Shown here: positions 1 through 10,558 of the stretch, piece by piece
Layout of the letters: each line of letters starts with the position of its first letter
Numbering within the stretch: the first letter of the stretch is position 1
Assembly: GCA_023431385.1 (NCBI GenBank)
Contig: JAEYWA010000167.1
Span: forward strand, 1-64,000
Source: Bacillota bacterium
Lineage (GTDB): Bacteria; Bacillota; Clostridia; Acetivibrionales; DSM-1351
DNA length: 64,000 nucleotides
Direction of reading: 5' to 3'
Notes under the pieces: model-generated
Databases searched by the model: none
What the model was told of the DNA's origin: nothing
What the model saw: only the letters and a program-made list of their open reading frames with translations
Program-made: the position numbers and the translations under genes

Positions 1-5
1 GATTT

Positions 6-2099
6 ATGAGTCATTTAAGTGAAATCTTTGGTTCAAATGTATTCAATGATTCAGTAATGAGAGAAAGACTGCCTAAAGCCACATATAAGGCACTTAGAAA
101 AACTATGGATGAAGGACTTCCCCTTACCCTTGAAATCGCTGAAGTAGTTTCCAGCTGTATGAAGGATTGGGCAATAGAAAAAGGCGCAACTCATTACACT
201 CATTGGTTTCAGCCAATGACAGGTATAACAGCCGAAAAACACGATTCCTTTATTAACCCTACCGAGGACGGTAAGGTTATACTGGAGTTTTCTGGTAAGG
301 AACTAATAAAGGGTGAAGCAGATGGTTCCTCCTTTCCATCCGGAGGTTTACGCGTAACCTTTGAAGCCAGAGGTTATACAGCTTGGGATTGTACGTCTCC
401 CGCATTTATAAAGAACAATACTTTATACATTCCTACAGCTTTTTGCTCATACACCGGTGAAACTTTAGACAAGAAAACCCCACTCCTCAGGTCAATGGAG
501 TGTTTATCAAAAAATGCAGTAAGAGTCCTCCGTGTATTCGGCAATAAGGATGTAACAAAAGTTACTGCTACCGTTGGTCCTGAACAGGAATATTTCCTTA
601 TTGACAAAAAAGCATATAATAAACGTAAAGATTTGATTTTTACCGGACGAACTCTTTTTGGGGCAAAAGCTCCCAAGGGTCAGGAGATGGAGGATCATTA
701 TTATGGAAGTATAAAGGAGCATGTATCGGTTTTCATGAAAGATCTTGATGAAGAATTATGGAAACTTGGTATCTCTGCAAAGACCGAACATAATGAGGTA
801 GCTCCTGCTCAACATGAGCTTGCTCCTATTTTCTCTACCGCAAATATTGCAACTGACCACAATCAGCTTACAATGGAGCTTCTTAAATCTGTGGCGTTAA
901 GACACGGCCTAGTTTGCCTGCTCCATGAAAAGCCTTTTGCTGGAGTTAATGGCTCAGGTAAACACAACAACTGGTCCTTATCCACGAATGACGGTCAGAA
1001 CCTTCTTGATCCCGGCAAGACACCTCATGAAAACGCACAATTCCTTGTATTTCTGTGTGCTGTAATAAAAGCTGTCGACGAACACGCTGACCTTCTGAGA
1101 CTTGCTGCCGGAAATCCCGGAAACGACCATAGATTGGGTGCAAACGAGGCACCTCCTGCAATAATTTCCATATTTCTCGGAGACCAGCTTACAAAAATAC
1201 TGGAGCAAATCACTTGCGGTGAAGATATCTGCACTAACAAGGAAGGTAAGTTGACTGTTGGTGTATCTACACTGCCCGCACTTCCAAGGGATACAACCGA
1301 TAGAAACAGAACCTCTCCATTTGCCTTTACAGGAAACAAGTTTGAGTTCAGAATGGTAGGTTCATCAGCCTCAATTGCTTCATCAAATTTCTTCTTGAAT
1401 ACTATAGTTGCAGATGTACTGGAACAGTTTGCAGACAGAATGGAGAAGGCTGAAAATCTACAAGCTGAAATTAATTGTATCATTAAGGAAGTGGTACAGA
1501 AAAACGGACGGGTTATATTTAACGGAAACGGCTATTCAGATGAATGGGTGGCCGAAGCTGAAAAAAGAGGACTCCCAAACATTAAGAGCTATGTAGAAGC
1601 CATAAAATGTCTTCTAGATGAGAAGAACCTAGCGGTTATGGAAAAACAAAAGGTATTCAGTAGAGTTGAAATGCACTCAAGATATGAGATTTCACTTGAA
1701 AAGTATATAAAGACAATAAATATTGAAGCCCTGACTATGCTTGAAATGTCGAAGAGACAAATTCTCCCAGCAGTAATAAACTTCGGTGCTCAGATAGCCA
1801 ACTCAATAAACCAGATAAAAAGCTGCGGAGTAGATGCCGATATAAGCGCAAATGAAGAATTACTTAAAGAAGTTACTTCACTTACTGCCCAGTTGAAAAA
1901 GGAAATCAGCTGTCTTGATGAAAAGCTTTTAAAAGCTCAGGAATCAAATCAAGATACATATGAACAGGGTATGCTTTATAGGAATGAAGTATTTGTTCAA
2001 ATGGGTAATTTGAGGTCAGTAGCTGATAAATTGGAGTGCATTGTAGATGCCAAACTGTGGCCATTCCCGACTTACGCGGAAATACTATTTAATATTTAA
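6..2099 (+). CDS. glnN: Type III glutamine synthetase
   Basis: ATP-dependent ligation of ammonia to glutamate, in the cytoplasm. At 697 residues it matches the long GSIII class rather than the ~440-residue GSI. Seen: GPEQEYF near residue 190, which supplies metal/glutamate-site acids, and [10 protein letters not shown] near residue 315, the conserved nucleotide/substrate loop; the C-terminal ~150 residues are the helical GSIII-specific extension. Only five bases precede the start in this window, so its promoter and ribosome site cannot be judged. It converges on the chemoreceptor gene, with a long perfect inverted repeat between them. The family call is secure; glnN versus glnA3 is a naming choice. 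Confidence 0.95.
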   Translation: MSHLSEIFGSNVFNDSVMRERLPKATYKALRKTMDEGLPLTLEIAEVVSSCMKDWAIEKGATHYTHWFQPMTGITAEKHDSFINPTEDGKVILEFSGKELIKGEADGSSFPSGGLRVTFEARGYTAWDCTSPAFIKNNTLYIPTAFCSYTGETLDKKTPLLRSMECLSKNAVRVLRVFGNKDVTKVTATVGPEQEYFLIDKKAYNKRKDLIFTGRTLFGAKAPKGQEMEDHYYGSIKEHVSVFMKDLDEELWKLGISAKTEHNEVAPAQHELAPIFSTANIATDHNQLTMELLKSVALRHGLVCLLHEKPFAGVNGSGKHNNWSLSTNDGQNLLDPGKTPHENAQFLVFLCAVIKAVDEHADLLRLAAGNPGNDHRLGANEAPPAIISIFLGDQLTKILEQITCGEDICTNKEGKLTVGVSTLPALPRDTTDRNRTSPFAFTGNKFEFRMVGSSASIASSNFFLNTIVADVLEQFADRMEKAENLQAEINCIIKEVVQKNGRVIFNGNGYSDEWVAEAEKRGLPNIKSYVEAIKCLLDEKNLAVMEKQKVFSRVEMHSRYEISLEKYIKTINIEALTMLEMSKRQILPAVINFGAQIANSINQIKSCGVDADISANEELLKEVTSLTAQLKKEISCLDEKLLKAQESNQDTYEQGMLYRNEVFVQMGNLRSVADKLECIVDAKLWPFPTYAEILFNI

Positions 2100-2103
2100 G
2101 GAT

Positions 2104-2152
2104 TTCCCATACTAATCATAATCAATTACATTGATTATGATTAGTATGGGAA
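2104..2152. terminator. 23-bp perfect hairpin between convergent genes
   Basis: Arms 2104-2126 and 2130-2152 are exact reverse complements around a 3-nt loop (TAC). It lies right after the glnN stop and 40 bp beyond the end of the convergent chemoreceptor gene, so it could serve both strands. No T-tract follows on either strand, which is atypical for an intrinsic terminator; it may instead act as a 3' stability element. Confidence 0.6.
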
Positions 2153-2191
2153 CTTGTATCCTGCTTCTTATTATATACTTTTAATATATAC

Positions 2192-3670
2192 TTACAAAAG
2201 CTTACCTAAGGAATTAGACATCTGCGCTAAATCACCGGCTGAGATATTTAATTCCTCTGTCATTGAAGTTAATTCTTCGCTGACAGATGCCAATTCATTA
2301 ATTGCCGTGCTATGTGCTTGTATAATCCCTCGCATCGCTTCTAAATTCCCGGTAATTACTTCAATTGGTGTTACTAATTGCTTTATTACATCACCTGAAA
2401 GAGATAAAATATTATTATTAATATTTCCATTACTTTTTACAATTGTAGTAAAGCTTATACCAACCTCTTTTGATAAAGCCACACCCTCCTGAATTATATT
2501 CTTTGCATAATTCATAGCTGATGAGACTTCACGAGACTCTTTCTTTAAGTTTTCTAAAATGTTATTTGCATGAGTCGCAGTAGCCGTAGTTTGAATAGCC
2601 AATTTTGATACCTCATCTGCTACTACAGCAAAGCCCTTACCCCTTTCACCGGATCTCGAGGCTTCTATTGTGGCATTTAAGGCCAGAAGCTTAGATTGAG
2701 CTGCTATCTGTTTAACCTGATCAATGAATTTAAATACAGTATCCATATTGTCAAATAGGAAGTTCAATTTCTGTTCAACTAATGTTATACTGTTAATAAC
2801 GTCAGTATCTTTTTCAGACAACTGTTGTATAAGTACATTACCGCTATTTGCCAGGGAAAGTGAAGTTATACTATCCTCTGAAATACTTTTAACATTTTGC
2901 TGAATGTTTCTAATTCCCTTTTGTATCACTAAAAGTTTTTCATAGACGTCATTGATATTCTTGGCTTGATTAGCCACTCCGACCAACATTTCACTGATTT
3001 CTTCTGAAATTTGTTCAGTTCCTGCTGCTGCTTCGCAGGATTGTTTTTCTAACGTCTTGGAAACACTTATCAAATCGTCTACAATAACCTTTATCTTACT
3101 ATTCACCTCTAACAGCAAACCTTCTTTACTTATTACATCTTGAAATATGTCATTAGCTCTTATCACAAACTTCTTAAAAAAGAAATATACTATCATACTA
3201 AGTATTGCAATAAATACTGTATTTATAATAACATTTATTATTAAAGCTTTACACCAGCCTATTAATGATAACTTTTCAAAGAACATTCCGATATCAATAC
3301 CGATAGCCATGGTAATAAAAGCAAATTTCAACAGTTTCTTACTAAAATAGCAACAGGCAATTCCGATTGGTATAAAATATAGCATAATTAGACCCGGTTT
3401 ATTACCAATTGAATATGTTATAATACCGATAATTGTAAAACAAATTATTATTAAATAATTTGTTTTCTTTAAATTCCGTTTTATAGAAAAATAAGGCATT
3501 AAACATCCTAGCGAAAATATTAGGGCGCCAAATATAACCAATGGCATACTATAATCCATTACATATCCTAAAATAAGTAAAACAACCGCAAATGGTGTGA
3601 ACATAAGGCTGGATTTAACCATACTTGCATCAACTTGCTTTTTATTTACTTCTAATCTATCATTATTCAT
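2192..3670 (-). CDS. Methyl-accepting chemotaxis protein, multi-TM sensor
   Basis: Chemoreceptor of about 492 residues. The N-terminal ~160 residues hold about six hydrophobic segments with very short loops and no extracytoplasmic ligand domain, so it may sense membrane state or a small permeant. The cytoplasmic part carries the signalling tip ([20 protein letters not shown]) that contacts CheA and CheW. ATG at 3670 is preferred over 3679 because AAGGA lies 9 nt before it, whereas the SD abuts the upstream ATG. Monocistronic. The 410 bases upstream (3671-4079) hold only AT-rich DNA and the terminator of the next operon; no clear promoter could be picked. Function is inferred from the signalling domain only. 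Confidence 0.9.
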   Translation of the reverse strand: MNNDRLEVNKKQVDASMVKSSLMFTPFAVVLLILGYVMDYSMPLVIFGALIFSLGCLMPYFSIKRNLKKTNYLIIICFTIIGIITYSIGNKPGLIMLYFIPIGIACCYFSKKLLKFAFITMAIGIDIGMFFEKLSLIGWCKALIINVIINTVFIAILSMIVYFFFKKFVIRANDIFQDVISKEGLLLEVNSKIKVIVDDLISVSKTLEKQSCEAAAGTEQISEEISEMLVGVANQAKNINDVYEKLLVIQKGIRNIQQNVKSISEDSITSLSLANSGNVLIQQLSEKDTDVINSITLVEQKLNFLFDNMDTVFKFIDQVKQIAAQSKLLALNATIEASRSGERGKGFAVVADEVSKLAIQTTATATHANNILENLKKESREVSSAMNYAKNIIQEGVALSKEVGISFTTIVKSNGNINNNILSLSGDVIKQLVTPIEVITGNLEAMRGIIQAHSTAINELASVSEELTSMTEELNISAGDLAQMSNSLGKLL

Positions 3671-4029
3671 AGTCTCCATCCTTCCATAAGTTATTTTATA
3701 ATAAAGTTACATTCTCATGAAAAGCAATATGACTTAATATACGTAAAAATTAACATAACGAATATTAAATATTTATAGATATATTAGTATTGAATTTCTG
3801 CAAGTTATTAGCGTACCGATTATTTGAGAATTGGATTTTTTATGTCAAAAAAATTAAGAAGGTAAATTAGTTAAGTATTCTTAGGAATTTTTTACTATTT
3901 TTAGTATACATAAATTCTACCTTGAAATTAATATATAGTCAACACGATATTACACAAAAAGTGATAATATTACAAATCATATTACTTTTCTACAGATTTC
4001 TACTAGTTTTTATTTAATAAATAAGTAAA

Positions 4030-4077
4030 AATAAAAAAGCTTACAAAATGCGTTAATACCGTATTTAGTAAACTTTT
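4030..4077 (-). terminator. Intrinsic terminator of the ABC/two-component operon
   Basis: On the minus strand a 9-bp stem (AAAGTTTAC with GTAAGCTTT, one G-U pair) is followed by TTTTTTATTTTT. It sits just past the histidine kinase stop. Confidence 0.65.
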
Positions 4078-4079
4078 AT

Positions 4080-5105
4080 TTATCCTGTTCCCTTCAGCAG
4101 TAGAAATACTGAAAATATACTCCCTTCTCCCGGCTTTGACTTGACTTTTATGTATCCGTTCTGCCTGGTTATGATTTCTCTTGATAAATATAGCCCGATT
4201 CCAACCCCGTCCTGATTAATGGAATTTTTTCCTCTATAAAAGCGTTTAAAAATATTATTTATATCCGCTTCTTCTAAACCTGAGCCATTATCTTCAATAT
4301 CTATTCTCACATACATTTCGTATTTGAAAATATTAATCAAAATTCTCCCGTTATCTCCGGTGTACTTAACTGCATTATCCAATATGTTTGTAATGGCTTC
4401 CGAAGTCCATTTCTTATCAATCAACAATTTGACGTTCCCGCCAGGTGTAAAATTTATCTGGATTCCCTTTTCCTCAGCTTTAAGATAGACTTGCTTCAAC
4501 GAGGTCAAAATCAAGTTATTTACACAGTTTATTTCAGGCTTCAATTGAATTACTCCACTCTCCAGCCGGGACATTTTTATCATGCTTTCCATTAACCAAT
4601 TCAACTTTTCGAGTTGACTAACTATATAATTGACATATTCCTGCCTAGCCGATTCATTCAAGTCCTCGTCTTTAAGAAAAGATATATATAAATTCAAATT
4701 AGATAAGGGATTTTTCAACTGGTGTGCAATATCAGATATCAGTGACTTTATCGCATTTTTTTCCTTTTCAAGCCTGCTATTCTGCATTTTAAGAATTCCT
4801 GAAAGCTTTATTACCTGAGACTGCAGCTTAGAAAGCATACTATCGTCCAGCGACGAAAACTTTTCTATTCCCCGCATATCAGTAATGGCGGCTATAATCT
4901 CCGATAACTCTAGTAATGTATAATTCATTTGCTTCTTTACAGCTGAGTAAAATGTAAGGCCGGCAGCAGCCTCAAAAAGTACCAGAAATATGCATGCAGC
5001 CATATCTATAAAGCTCTTAGAAACTATTATTCCGTAAAACAGATATACCGTGTTAATAATTATAAACGAAGTAACAATTCCGAATATTCTTTTATTGAAA
5101 TTCAT
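4080..5105 (-). CDS. Sensor histidine kinase, intramembrane-sensing type
   Basis: 341 residues. Two hydrophobic helices at about 9-27 and 33-53 with almost no loop between them, so there is no extracellular sensor domain; this is the layout of Bce/Lia-type kinases that take their signal from a partner transporter. The phosphoacceptor is His128 in SDIAHQLKNPL, followed by a HATPase region with DNAVKYTGDNGR, DNGSGLEEAD and GVGIGLYLS. It is the last gene of the ATPase-permease-regulator-kinase operon, which supports signalling for that transporter. The stimulus, possibly an antimicrobial peptide, is not visible. Confidence 0.92.
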   Translation of the reverse strand: MNFNKRIFGIVTSFIIINTVYLFYGIIVSKSFIDMAACIFLVLFEAAAGLTFYSAVKKQMNYTLLELSEIIAAITDMRGIEKFSSLDDSMLSKLQSQVIKLSGILKMQNSRLEKEKNAIKSLISDIAHQLKNPLSNLNLYISFLKDEDLNESARQEYVNYIVSQLEKLNWLMESMIKMSRLESGVIQLKPEINCVNNLILTSLKQVYLKAEEKGIQINFTPGGNVKLLIDKKWTSEAITNILDNAVKYTGDNGRILINIFKYEMYVRIDIEDNGSGLEEADINNIFKRFYRGKNSINQDGVGIGLYLSREIITRQNGYIKVKSKPGEGSIFSVFLLLKGTG

Positions 5106-5163
5106 AACGACTCCCCAGTGTGGTAGCTTTCAATACTTGTGATACCTGTAGTAAAAGGTCCTT

Positions 5164-5838
5164 TTAACCGCCCCATGTATACCCAATGCCAAAAACAGTT
5201 TTAATATACTCTGGCTTTTTAGGGTCATTTTCAAGTTTCTGACGAAGTCTTCTAAAATTGACACTTAGTGCGTTCTCATCAACAAATTCTTCATCCACGT
5301 CCCACAATTTTTCTAAAATACTATGTCGTGTAAGAACCTGACCGCTGTTTATTGTGAGGTATATAAGAAGCCTGTACTCTGTAGCAGTCAACTTTATTAC
5401 CTCCTCAGCTTTTTTTACCTGCATCTTATCATAATCAATCAGAATCTCACCTGAACTGAAAATATTATTTTCTGTAATCCCAGTTCTTCTCAAAACAGCC
5501 TGGATTCTTCGGTATAAAACTTCCAGTGAAAAGGGTTTTGCTATGTAGTCATCACAGCCCGTAAGGAATCCCTTGACAATGTCCTGGTCAGTATCATTAG
5601 CAGTGATAAAAACAATTGGAACTATGGAAGTTTTTCTGATTTGGTTACAAAGTTCCAACCCACTCTTATCAGGAAGATTTATGTCAAGTAGTATTAGGTT
5701 AAAGCTCTCCGATAAAAAACATGAATACCCCTCAGAATATGAATAGCAGCACGTTACGGAATAATTGTTCTTTTCTAGTGCTAATCTTATACCTCTATTC
5801 AGTAGAATGTCATCCTCTACAATAAGTATTTTATACAT
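5164..5838 (-). CDS. OmpR-family response regulator
   Basis: 224 residues from ATG 5838. The reading frame extends 21 codons upstream, but MYKILIVEDD is the usual family start and GAGGG lies upstream of this ATG. Receiver domain with acidic pair ED at 8-9, phosphorylation site Asp52 (LLDINLPD) and the conserved Lys in IAKPFS; C-terminal winged helix with TATEYRLL and SVNFRRLRQKLE. Partner of the kinase 58 bp downstream and probable activator of the ABC genes upstream. No binding repeat was identified before the operon. Confidence 0.93.
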   Translation of the reverse strand: MYKILIVEDDILLNRGIRLALEKNNYSVTCCYSYSEGYSCFLSESFNLILLDINLPDKSGLELCNQIRKTSIVPIVFITANDTDQDIVKGFLTGCDDYIAKPFSLEVLYRRIQAVLRRTGITENNIFSSGEILIDYDKMQVKKAEEVIKLTATEYRLLIYLTINSGQVLTRHSILEKLWDVDEEFVDENALSVNFRRLRQKLENDPKKPEYIKTVFGIGYTWGG

Positions 5839-5944
5839 TAAATCTATACCCTCATCTTCGCAATATATCGCTGATAACTTAGTATTTATCCACCTTTTCA
5901 CATTAACACATCAAAAATACCCAATAATATAAATTAATTGTAGC

Positions 5945-8455
5945 CTAACCTTCAATACTTCTCAACCTTTCTGTAACACTTTGTTTTGATATTAATTTAA
6001 AGGTTATCTCGGGTATCGTAAGACATACTGCAAAAATCATTAAAAATGAAATTATCAGTGCTATAAAGGGAAAAGAATAAACTGCATATGTAGCTTCAGT
6101 TTTAAACAGTGTAAATATTCCGTATGATATGAAATTACCCAGAAGTAAAACCATAATGCAAGTTATTGCTGCATATGTTCCCCCTTCAAGCAATAACATT
6201 TTTCTTATCTGTGCTGTGGTCATACCAATACTCTCCAGTATAGCAAACTCTTGTCTTCTAACGTTAATACCCGTTATCATAACATTAATAAAGTTCATTA
6301 TTCCGATAAAGGCAAGTATCAAGGACATTCCTCCTCCAAGAACAAACATTACCAGTTTCGCACTTTTAAATTGTTCAAGCATGTTGATTCTTGAATCTAA
6401 AGTAATTGCTTTATCCTCTCCGGTCAATTTCTGTAATTGAGCTAATAGCCCTTTTTCAGTTCCATCCTCCGCATCAAGGGTAACAGCATATATAATCGGG
6501 TCAGTAAATAACTTATGCATTTTGGTATTACTGATATAAATTAATGGAGCTATGCCCCTGTAACCTTTATAGGGTGTATCTGACGGTATAATTCCTCCTA
6601 ATTTTGTTGTGGTCCTTTTTCCTGTATCATTATCTAAGAAAGCAATATCTGACCCAATTCTGTATAGCTCTGGCTTATCAGATGAAAACAAAGCTATTTG
6701 CCCTTTATCAAAGGCCTCCGTGTCGATGGGTATTTCAAGCATTTCATTAAGCTCCTTAATATATTCTGTATCAACGCCAACAAGACATGTCCAGAATAAA
6801 TCAGGATTTTTCAAAAAATCCTCCTGATTATGGGGAGGCAATTTGAGTCTTTTTACCGAATCTTTCATATGCTCACCATAGACTTCTTCTGAATATTCTA
6901 CGTTAACCTCATGCATAGATATTTTCCTTATACTGTTAAAAGACTTCAGCGATTTTAACCTCGATATAAAATCAGAATCAAATATTTGCTTTACTGATGA
7001 CCCAAATGTTGTAGTATTATTTGTTAACTTAAAGTCATTTTTTATATATTGAGATACAAGATTTTCTACCTTCATGCTTAGAACAACAGTATTTATTACA
7101 AGGAAAGTAGTTATACCAAGAAACAGGGATGCAAGCACAAGCATCGCTCTCCTTCTGTCCCTGAAAATATTTTTCACAGCCATTCTATGAACTTTACCGC
7201 CGCTGGTTGATTTGCTTGTATTTTTTTTAACGGTTAATCCTGTGTATCTTACTGCCTCTACAGGAGAAATATTACCTGCTTTTCTGGCAGGTTTCATACT
7301 CCCTATCAGTGTTGTAATCAGAGTAAAGAACACTGCCCCTATATATATAACGGGGTTAAATGAAACATTAACTCCCAGATTGCCACTATCATAGTTTAAT
7401 AAAGAAAGCGCCATCGGAACGGTAAAAAGTGACACAAAGCTGCCTAACAGCAACCCTACCGGAATTCCAATTGCTGTAAGACGTAAAGCCTGTCCCATTA
7501 CAATTCTACCCAACTGCACAGGCGTAGTACCTATAGTCTTCAACAAACCATAATATCTTATATCCTTTGATACAGACAGCGATAAAACGTTGTATATAAG
7601 CAGATATCCACTTAACATAATAATAAATACAATAAAAACCATTGCCACAAGTGTACCGGCATCTGCTAAACTTCCATTATCATATATAGGTACAACTTTA
7701 AGCTTTTGATCACTGGAAAGCTTAGCATCGGCGGCAAGCTTCTCCAACTTAGAATTTATAGTATTACCCGATGTAAACATAATAGAGGCAGCACCCGATA
7801 CTTGAGGCGATTTCCCCTCCCTTTTTAATAATTCTTCTGAAACGAGTATGGCTCCAATATTATCAGAACGTAAATTCATATACTCGGTGTAATAACCAGA
7901 TAAAATGAATTTTTGACTTTTTTCTTCTGAGACTATATTATTTAAAGAGACTCTGTATTTTAAATCTATTTCCATTCCGATTTCAGGTGAATTTATTCCC
8001 ATTCGCTTCAGAATCCAATCGGCAATCATTATTTCATTGGCTTTCTCAGGGTAAGAACCAATAAAATTACTCATTGTAGGTTTACGAAAAACCTCCCACT
8101 CGGTTTTGTCATACCAGTGAAGTGTAAGCACCATATTCCCCATTTCAGGAGTTTCCAGGATATCTGCCACATTTGCCTGCAAACCAACTGCTTTAATATA
8201 GTCCAAGGTTCTGACTGTTTGCATCTGTTGGTCTCTGGGATAGGTCAGAGCCAAATGGGCAGTAGTACCCATAGCTCTTAATTGTTGAAGCTTCAAGGAT
8301 TCAACGGCACTCATTCCAATACTGAAGATAGTAGTAAGTAAAAAGGCAGTTAGAACTATAGCAAGTGTAACAAAGGTGTTTCGAAGTCTGTTTGCCTGCA
8401 TTGTACGTGTTGTCAGCTTTTTAATTGTGAATTTGTTATTAGTCGGGAATTTCAT
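5945..8455 (-). CDS. ABC transporter permease with two FtsX domains
   Basis: 836 residues in the inner membrane. One TM helix (~28-50), a large extracytoplasmic MacB-like domain (~50-265), three TM helices (~270-390), a fifth TM (~440-463), a second large outside domain (~465-685) and three final TM helices, so two FtsX units are fused in one chain. Its start overlaps the ATPase stop by 4 bp. With the adjacent kinase/regulator pair this resembles peptide-sensing and detoxification modules, although Bce permeases are shorter (~650 residues) and have a different domain order. A mechanotransmission role is inferred from the family. Confidence 0.9.
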   Translation of the reverse strand: MKFPTNNKFTIKKLTTRTMQANRLRNTFVTLAIVLTAFLLTTIFSIGMSAVESLKLQQLRAMGTTAHLALTYPRDQQMQTVRTLDYIKAVGLQANVADILETPEMGNMVLTLHWYDKTEWEVFRKPTMSNFIGSYPEKANEIMIADWILKRMGINSPEIGMEIDLKYRVSLNNIVSEEKSQKFILSGYYTEYMNLRSDNIGAILVSEELLKREGKSPQVSGAASIMFTSGNTINSKLEKLAADAKLSSDQKLKVVPIYDNGSLADAGTLVAMVFIVFIIMLSGYLLIYNVLSLSVSKDIRYYGLLKTIGTTPVQLGRIVMGQALRLTAIGIPVGLLLGSFVSLFTVPMALSLLNYDSGNLGVNVSFNPVIYIGAVFFTLITTLIGSMKPARKAGNISPVEAVRYTGLTVKKNTSKSTSGGKVHRMAVKNIFRDRRRAMLVLASLFLGITTFLVINTVVLSMKVENLVSQYIKNDFKLTNNTTTFGSSVKQIFDSDFISRLKSLKSFNSIRKISMHEVNVEYSEEVYGEHMKDSVKRLKLPPHNQEDFLKNPDLFWTCLVGVDTEYIKELNEMLEIPIDTEAFDKGQIALFSSDKPELYRIGSDIAFLDNDTGKRTTTKLGGIIPSDTPYKGYRGIAPLIYISNTKMHKLFTDPIIYAVTLDAEDGTEKGLLAQLQKLTGEDKAITLDSRINMLEQFKSAKLVMFVLGGGMSLILAFIGIMNFINVMITGINVRRQEFAILESIGMTTAQIRKMLLLEGGTYAAITCIMVLLLGNFISYGIFTLFKTEATYAVYSFPFIALIISFLMIFAVCLTIPEITFKLISKQSVTERLRSIEG

Positions 8456-9129
8456 TTTTCTTCACCCCCGGCTATTTTACCATCTTCTATGCGTATGACC
8501 CTGTCAGCCAGCTGAGCAAGTTCCTCATTGTGAGTTATCATAACAATAGTCTGGTTAAATTTACTGCTGGTCATTTTCAGCAATCCTACAACTTCAAGAC
8601 CTGTTTTGCTGTCAAGGTTTCCAGTTGGTTCATCTGCAAGAATTATTGCCGGCTTGGTGGCTAAAGCCCTGGCCATGGCAACTCTCTGCTGCTGTCCACC
8701 CGAAAGATTATTGGGAAGGTTGTTCAGTTTGCTGGATAGCCCCAGGGTTTCAATAATATTTTCAAGATATACTTTATCAAGAGTCCCACCGTCAAGCTCA
8801 ACAGGAAGAGTAATATTCTCGTAAACATTAAGAACTGGTACCAGATTGTAATTTTGAAAAACAAAACCTATATTTCTTCTGCGAAAAATTGTTTTTTGTT
8901 CATCACTCATTTTAAAGATTTCCTTACCTGCTACCAAAACAGTTCCTGAAGTGGCATTATCCAGTCCCCCAAGCATATGCAGCAGTGTAGATTTTCCGCT
9001 TCCCGAGGAACCAACAACAGCAACAAATTCTCCTTCATTTATTTTTAAACTGACTCCGTCAAGGGCTTTGACCAGATTTTCTCTTTCACCATAATATTTC
9101 TTCAAATCAAAAGTTTTTAAAATACTCAT
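8452..9129 (-). CDS. ABC transporter ATPase, MacB/LolD type
   Basis: 225 residues. Walker A GSSGSGKST near residue 38, Q-loop VFQNYNLVP, signature LSGGQQQRVAMARAL, Walker B ILADEPTGNLDS and switch His in MITHNEE. This is the standard short ATPase that pairs with FtsX-type permeases. First gene of the four-gene operon; the permease start overlaps its stop (ATGA). No promoter was assigned in the ~115 bases before it, which mainly hold the terminator of the preceding operon. Confidence 0.94.
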   Translation of the reverse strand: MSILKTFDLKKYYGERENLVKALDGVSLKINEGEFVAVVGSSGSGKSTLLHMLGGLDNATSGTVLVAGKEIFKMSDEQKTIFRRRNIGFVFQNYNLVPVLNVYENITLPVELDGGTLDKVYLENIIETLGLSSKLNNLPNNLSGGQQQRVAMARALATKPAIILADEPTGNLDSKTGLEVVGLLKMTSSKFNQTIVMITHNEELAQLADRVIRIEDGKIAGGEEK

Positions 9130-9161
9130 AAATTCTCCTCACTTCTGTTTATGTATAAAAA

Positions 9162-9195
9162 AATTCAGACTATAAACTAGTTTATAGTCTGAATT
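9162..9195 (-). terminator. Perfect palindromic terminator of the oxidoreductase operon
   Basis: A 34-nt exact palindrome (two 17-nt arms, no spacer). On the minus strand it is followed by TTTTTTT, giving a Rho-independent terminator after the gamma subunit gene. It also lies about 35 bp upstream of the ABC ATPase start. Confidence 0.8.
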
Positions 9196-9242
9196 ATAAT
9201 TTAAAGTTCTTACAATTTAGTGACAAATTTTATTAAAATATC

Positions 9243-9794
9243 TTAAAAATCATGACCCAAATCCAACGCCTTCATTTCATCAGGAATCATGTGATGCTTC
9301 TTAGCAGGCAGAACTTTTCTGAGAGCTGCTTCAAAGCTTTCCTTTGAAACAATACCTGTTTTAGCTAGTAATTTCCCCAAAATAATAATGTTGGCAAATG
9401 TGAGGTTTCCCATGTCAGATGCAATTTGAGTTGCAGGGACTCCTGAAAAATCTATATCTGTTCTCTTTGGCTTTGCTTCCACCAATGAGCTGTCTGAAAT
9501 AATTAAACCATTTGGTTCAACCACTTTTTCAAATTTCTCAAGGGAAGGACCGTTCATAACCACCAAAACATTTGCAGTGTCAAGTATGGGTGAACCAACT
9601 GGCTCATCGGATATTACAACACTGCAGTTGGCAGTTCCGCCTCGCATTTCCGGACCATAGGATGGGAGCCAAGAAACATATTTGCCTTCCAACATACCTG
9701 CATAAGCCAGAAGTCTTCCGGCAGAAAGTATACCCTGACCACCAAAACCGGCAATAATTAGCTCTAATTGCTTAATGCTATTTGTTTTACTCAT
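9243..9794 (-). CDS. 2-oxoacid:ferredoxin oxidoreductase, gamma subunit
   Basis: 183 residues of the pyruvate/ketoisovalerate oxidoreductase catalytic domain. Seen: GFGGQGILSAGRLLAYAG at the N-terminus and SYGPEMRGGTANC, both hallmarks of the gamma chain. It works with the alpha and beta chains and the small ferredoxin encoded upstream. Starts 5 bp after the beta stop and is followed by a palindromic terminator, so it closes the operon. Confidence 0.92.
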   Translation of the reverse strand: MSKTNSIKQLELIIAGFGGQGILSAGRLLAYAGMLEGKYVSWLPSYGPEMRGGTANCSVVISDEPVGSPILDTANVLVVMNGPSLEKFEKVVEPNGLIISDSSLVEAKPKRTDIDFSGVPATQIASDMGNLTFANIIILGKLLAKTGIVSKESFEAALRKVLPAKKHHMIPDEMKALDLGHDF

Positions 9795-9799
9795 ATGCT

Positions 9800-10546
9800 T
9801 TACACCTCCAAATCCTTTCCTTTAAAATTGCCTAAAGGATAGAACGGCATCATGTTCTGCTCAAGCCATCTAAGCGAGTCAACAGGATTAATACCCCAGT
9901 TGGTTGGACAGGTTGATAAAACTTCTACTATTGAGAAGCCCTTCTTGGCCTTTTGTACCTGGAAGGCTTTCTTAATGGCAGCTTTAGTCTTATTTATGTT
10001 CTTAACATCATTTACAGCCGTTCTTTCAACATATACCGCACCCTCAAGAGTAGAAAGCATCTCACAGACCTTAACCGGGTAACCATGTATTTCCGGCTTT
10101 CTACCGAACGGAGATGTAGTAGTCACTTGATTCATTAACGTAGTTGGTGCCATCTGACCAGAAGTCATACCATAGATAGCATTGTTTACAAAAACGGTTG
10201 TAATATTCTCTCCTCTTGTAGCAGCGTGAACTATTTCTGCAGTACCTATAGCTGCAAGGTCTCCATCCCCCTGATATGTAAATACAAAGTTATGGGGATG
10301 AACTCTTTTTATACCTGTTGCAACTGCAGGAGCCCTTCCGTGAGCGGCCTGCACAAAGTCAAAATTAAAGTATTCGTAATTGTTATAAGCACAGCCAACA
10401 GGTGATACGCCTATTGTAGTACCTTCTATATCAAGCTCGTCAATAACTTCAGCTATTATTCTATGAATAATCCCATGAGTGCATCCGGGACAATAGTGAA
10501 GTGACAGATCTTTTAAAGCATGTGGTTTTTTAAACACTGTCGCCAT
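9800..10546 (-). CDS. 2-oxoacid:ferredoxin oxidoreductase, beta subunit (TPP-binding)
   Basis: 248 residues. Binds thiamin pyrophosphate and part of the active site for oxidative decarboxylation of a 2-oxoacid to acyl-CoA with ferredoxin reduction. Seen: CPGCTHGI near the N-terminus and the TPP/Mg motif GDGDLAAIGTAE followed by NNAIYGMTSGQ. ATG 10546 is chosen over the ATG four codons upstream because GGAGG lies 5 nt before it. A 270-nt structured spacer separates it from the alpha gene, odd inside an operon of obligate partners. Substrate (2-oxoglutarate or branched 2-oxoacids) cannot be decided here. Confidence 0.92.
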   Translation of the reverse strand: MATVFKKPHALKDLSLHYCPGCTHGIIHRIIAEVIDELDIEGTTIGVSPVGCAYNNYEYFNFDFVQAAHGRAPAVATGIKRVHPHNFVFTYQGDGDLAAIGTAEIVHAATRGENITTVFVNNAIYGMTSGQMAPTTLMNQVTTTSPFGRKPEIHGYPVKVCEMLSTLEGAVYVERTAVNDVKNINKTKAAIKKAFQVQKAKKGFSIVEVLSTCPTNWGINPVDSLRWLEQNMMPFYPLGNFKGKDLEV

Positions 10547-10558
10547 ATTAACCTCCAT

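Noticed and set aside
1025..1483. 152-codon open frame on the minus strand
   Set aside because: Shadow of glnN.
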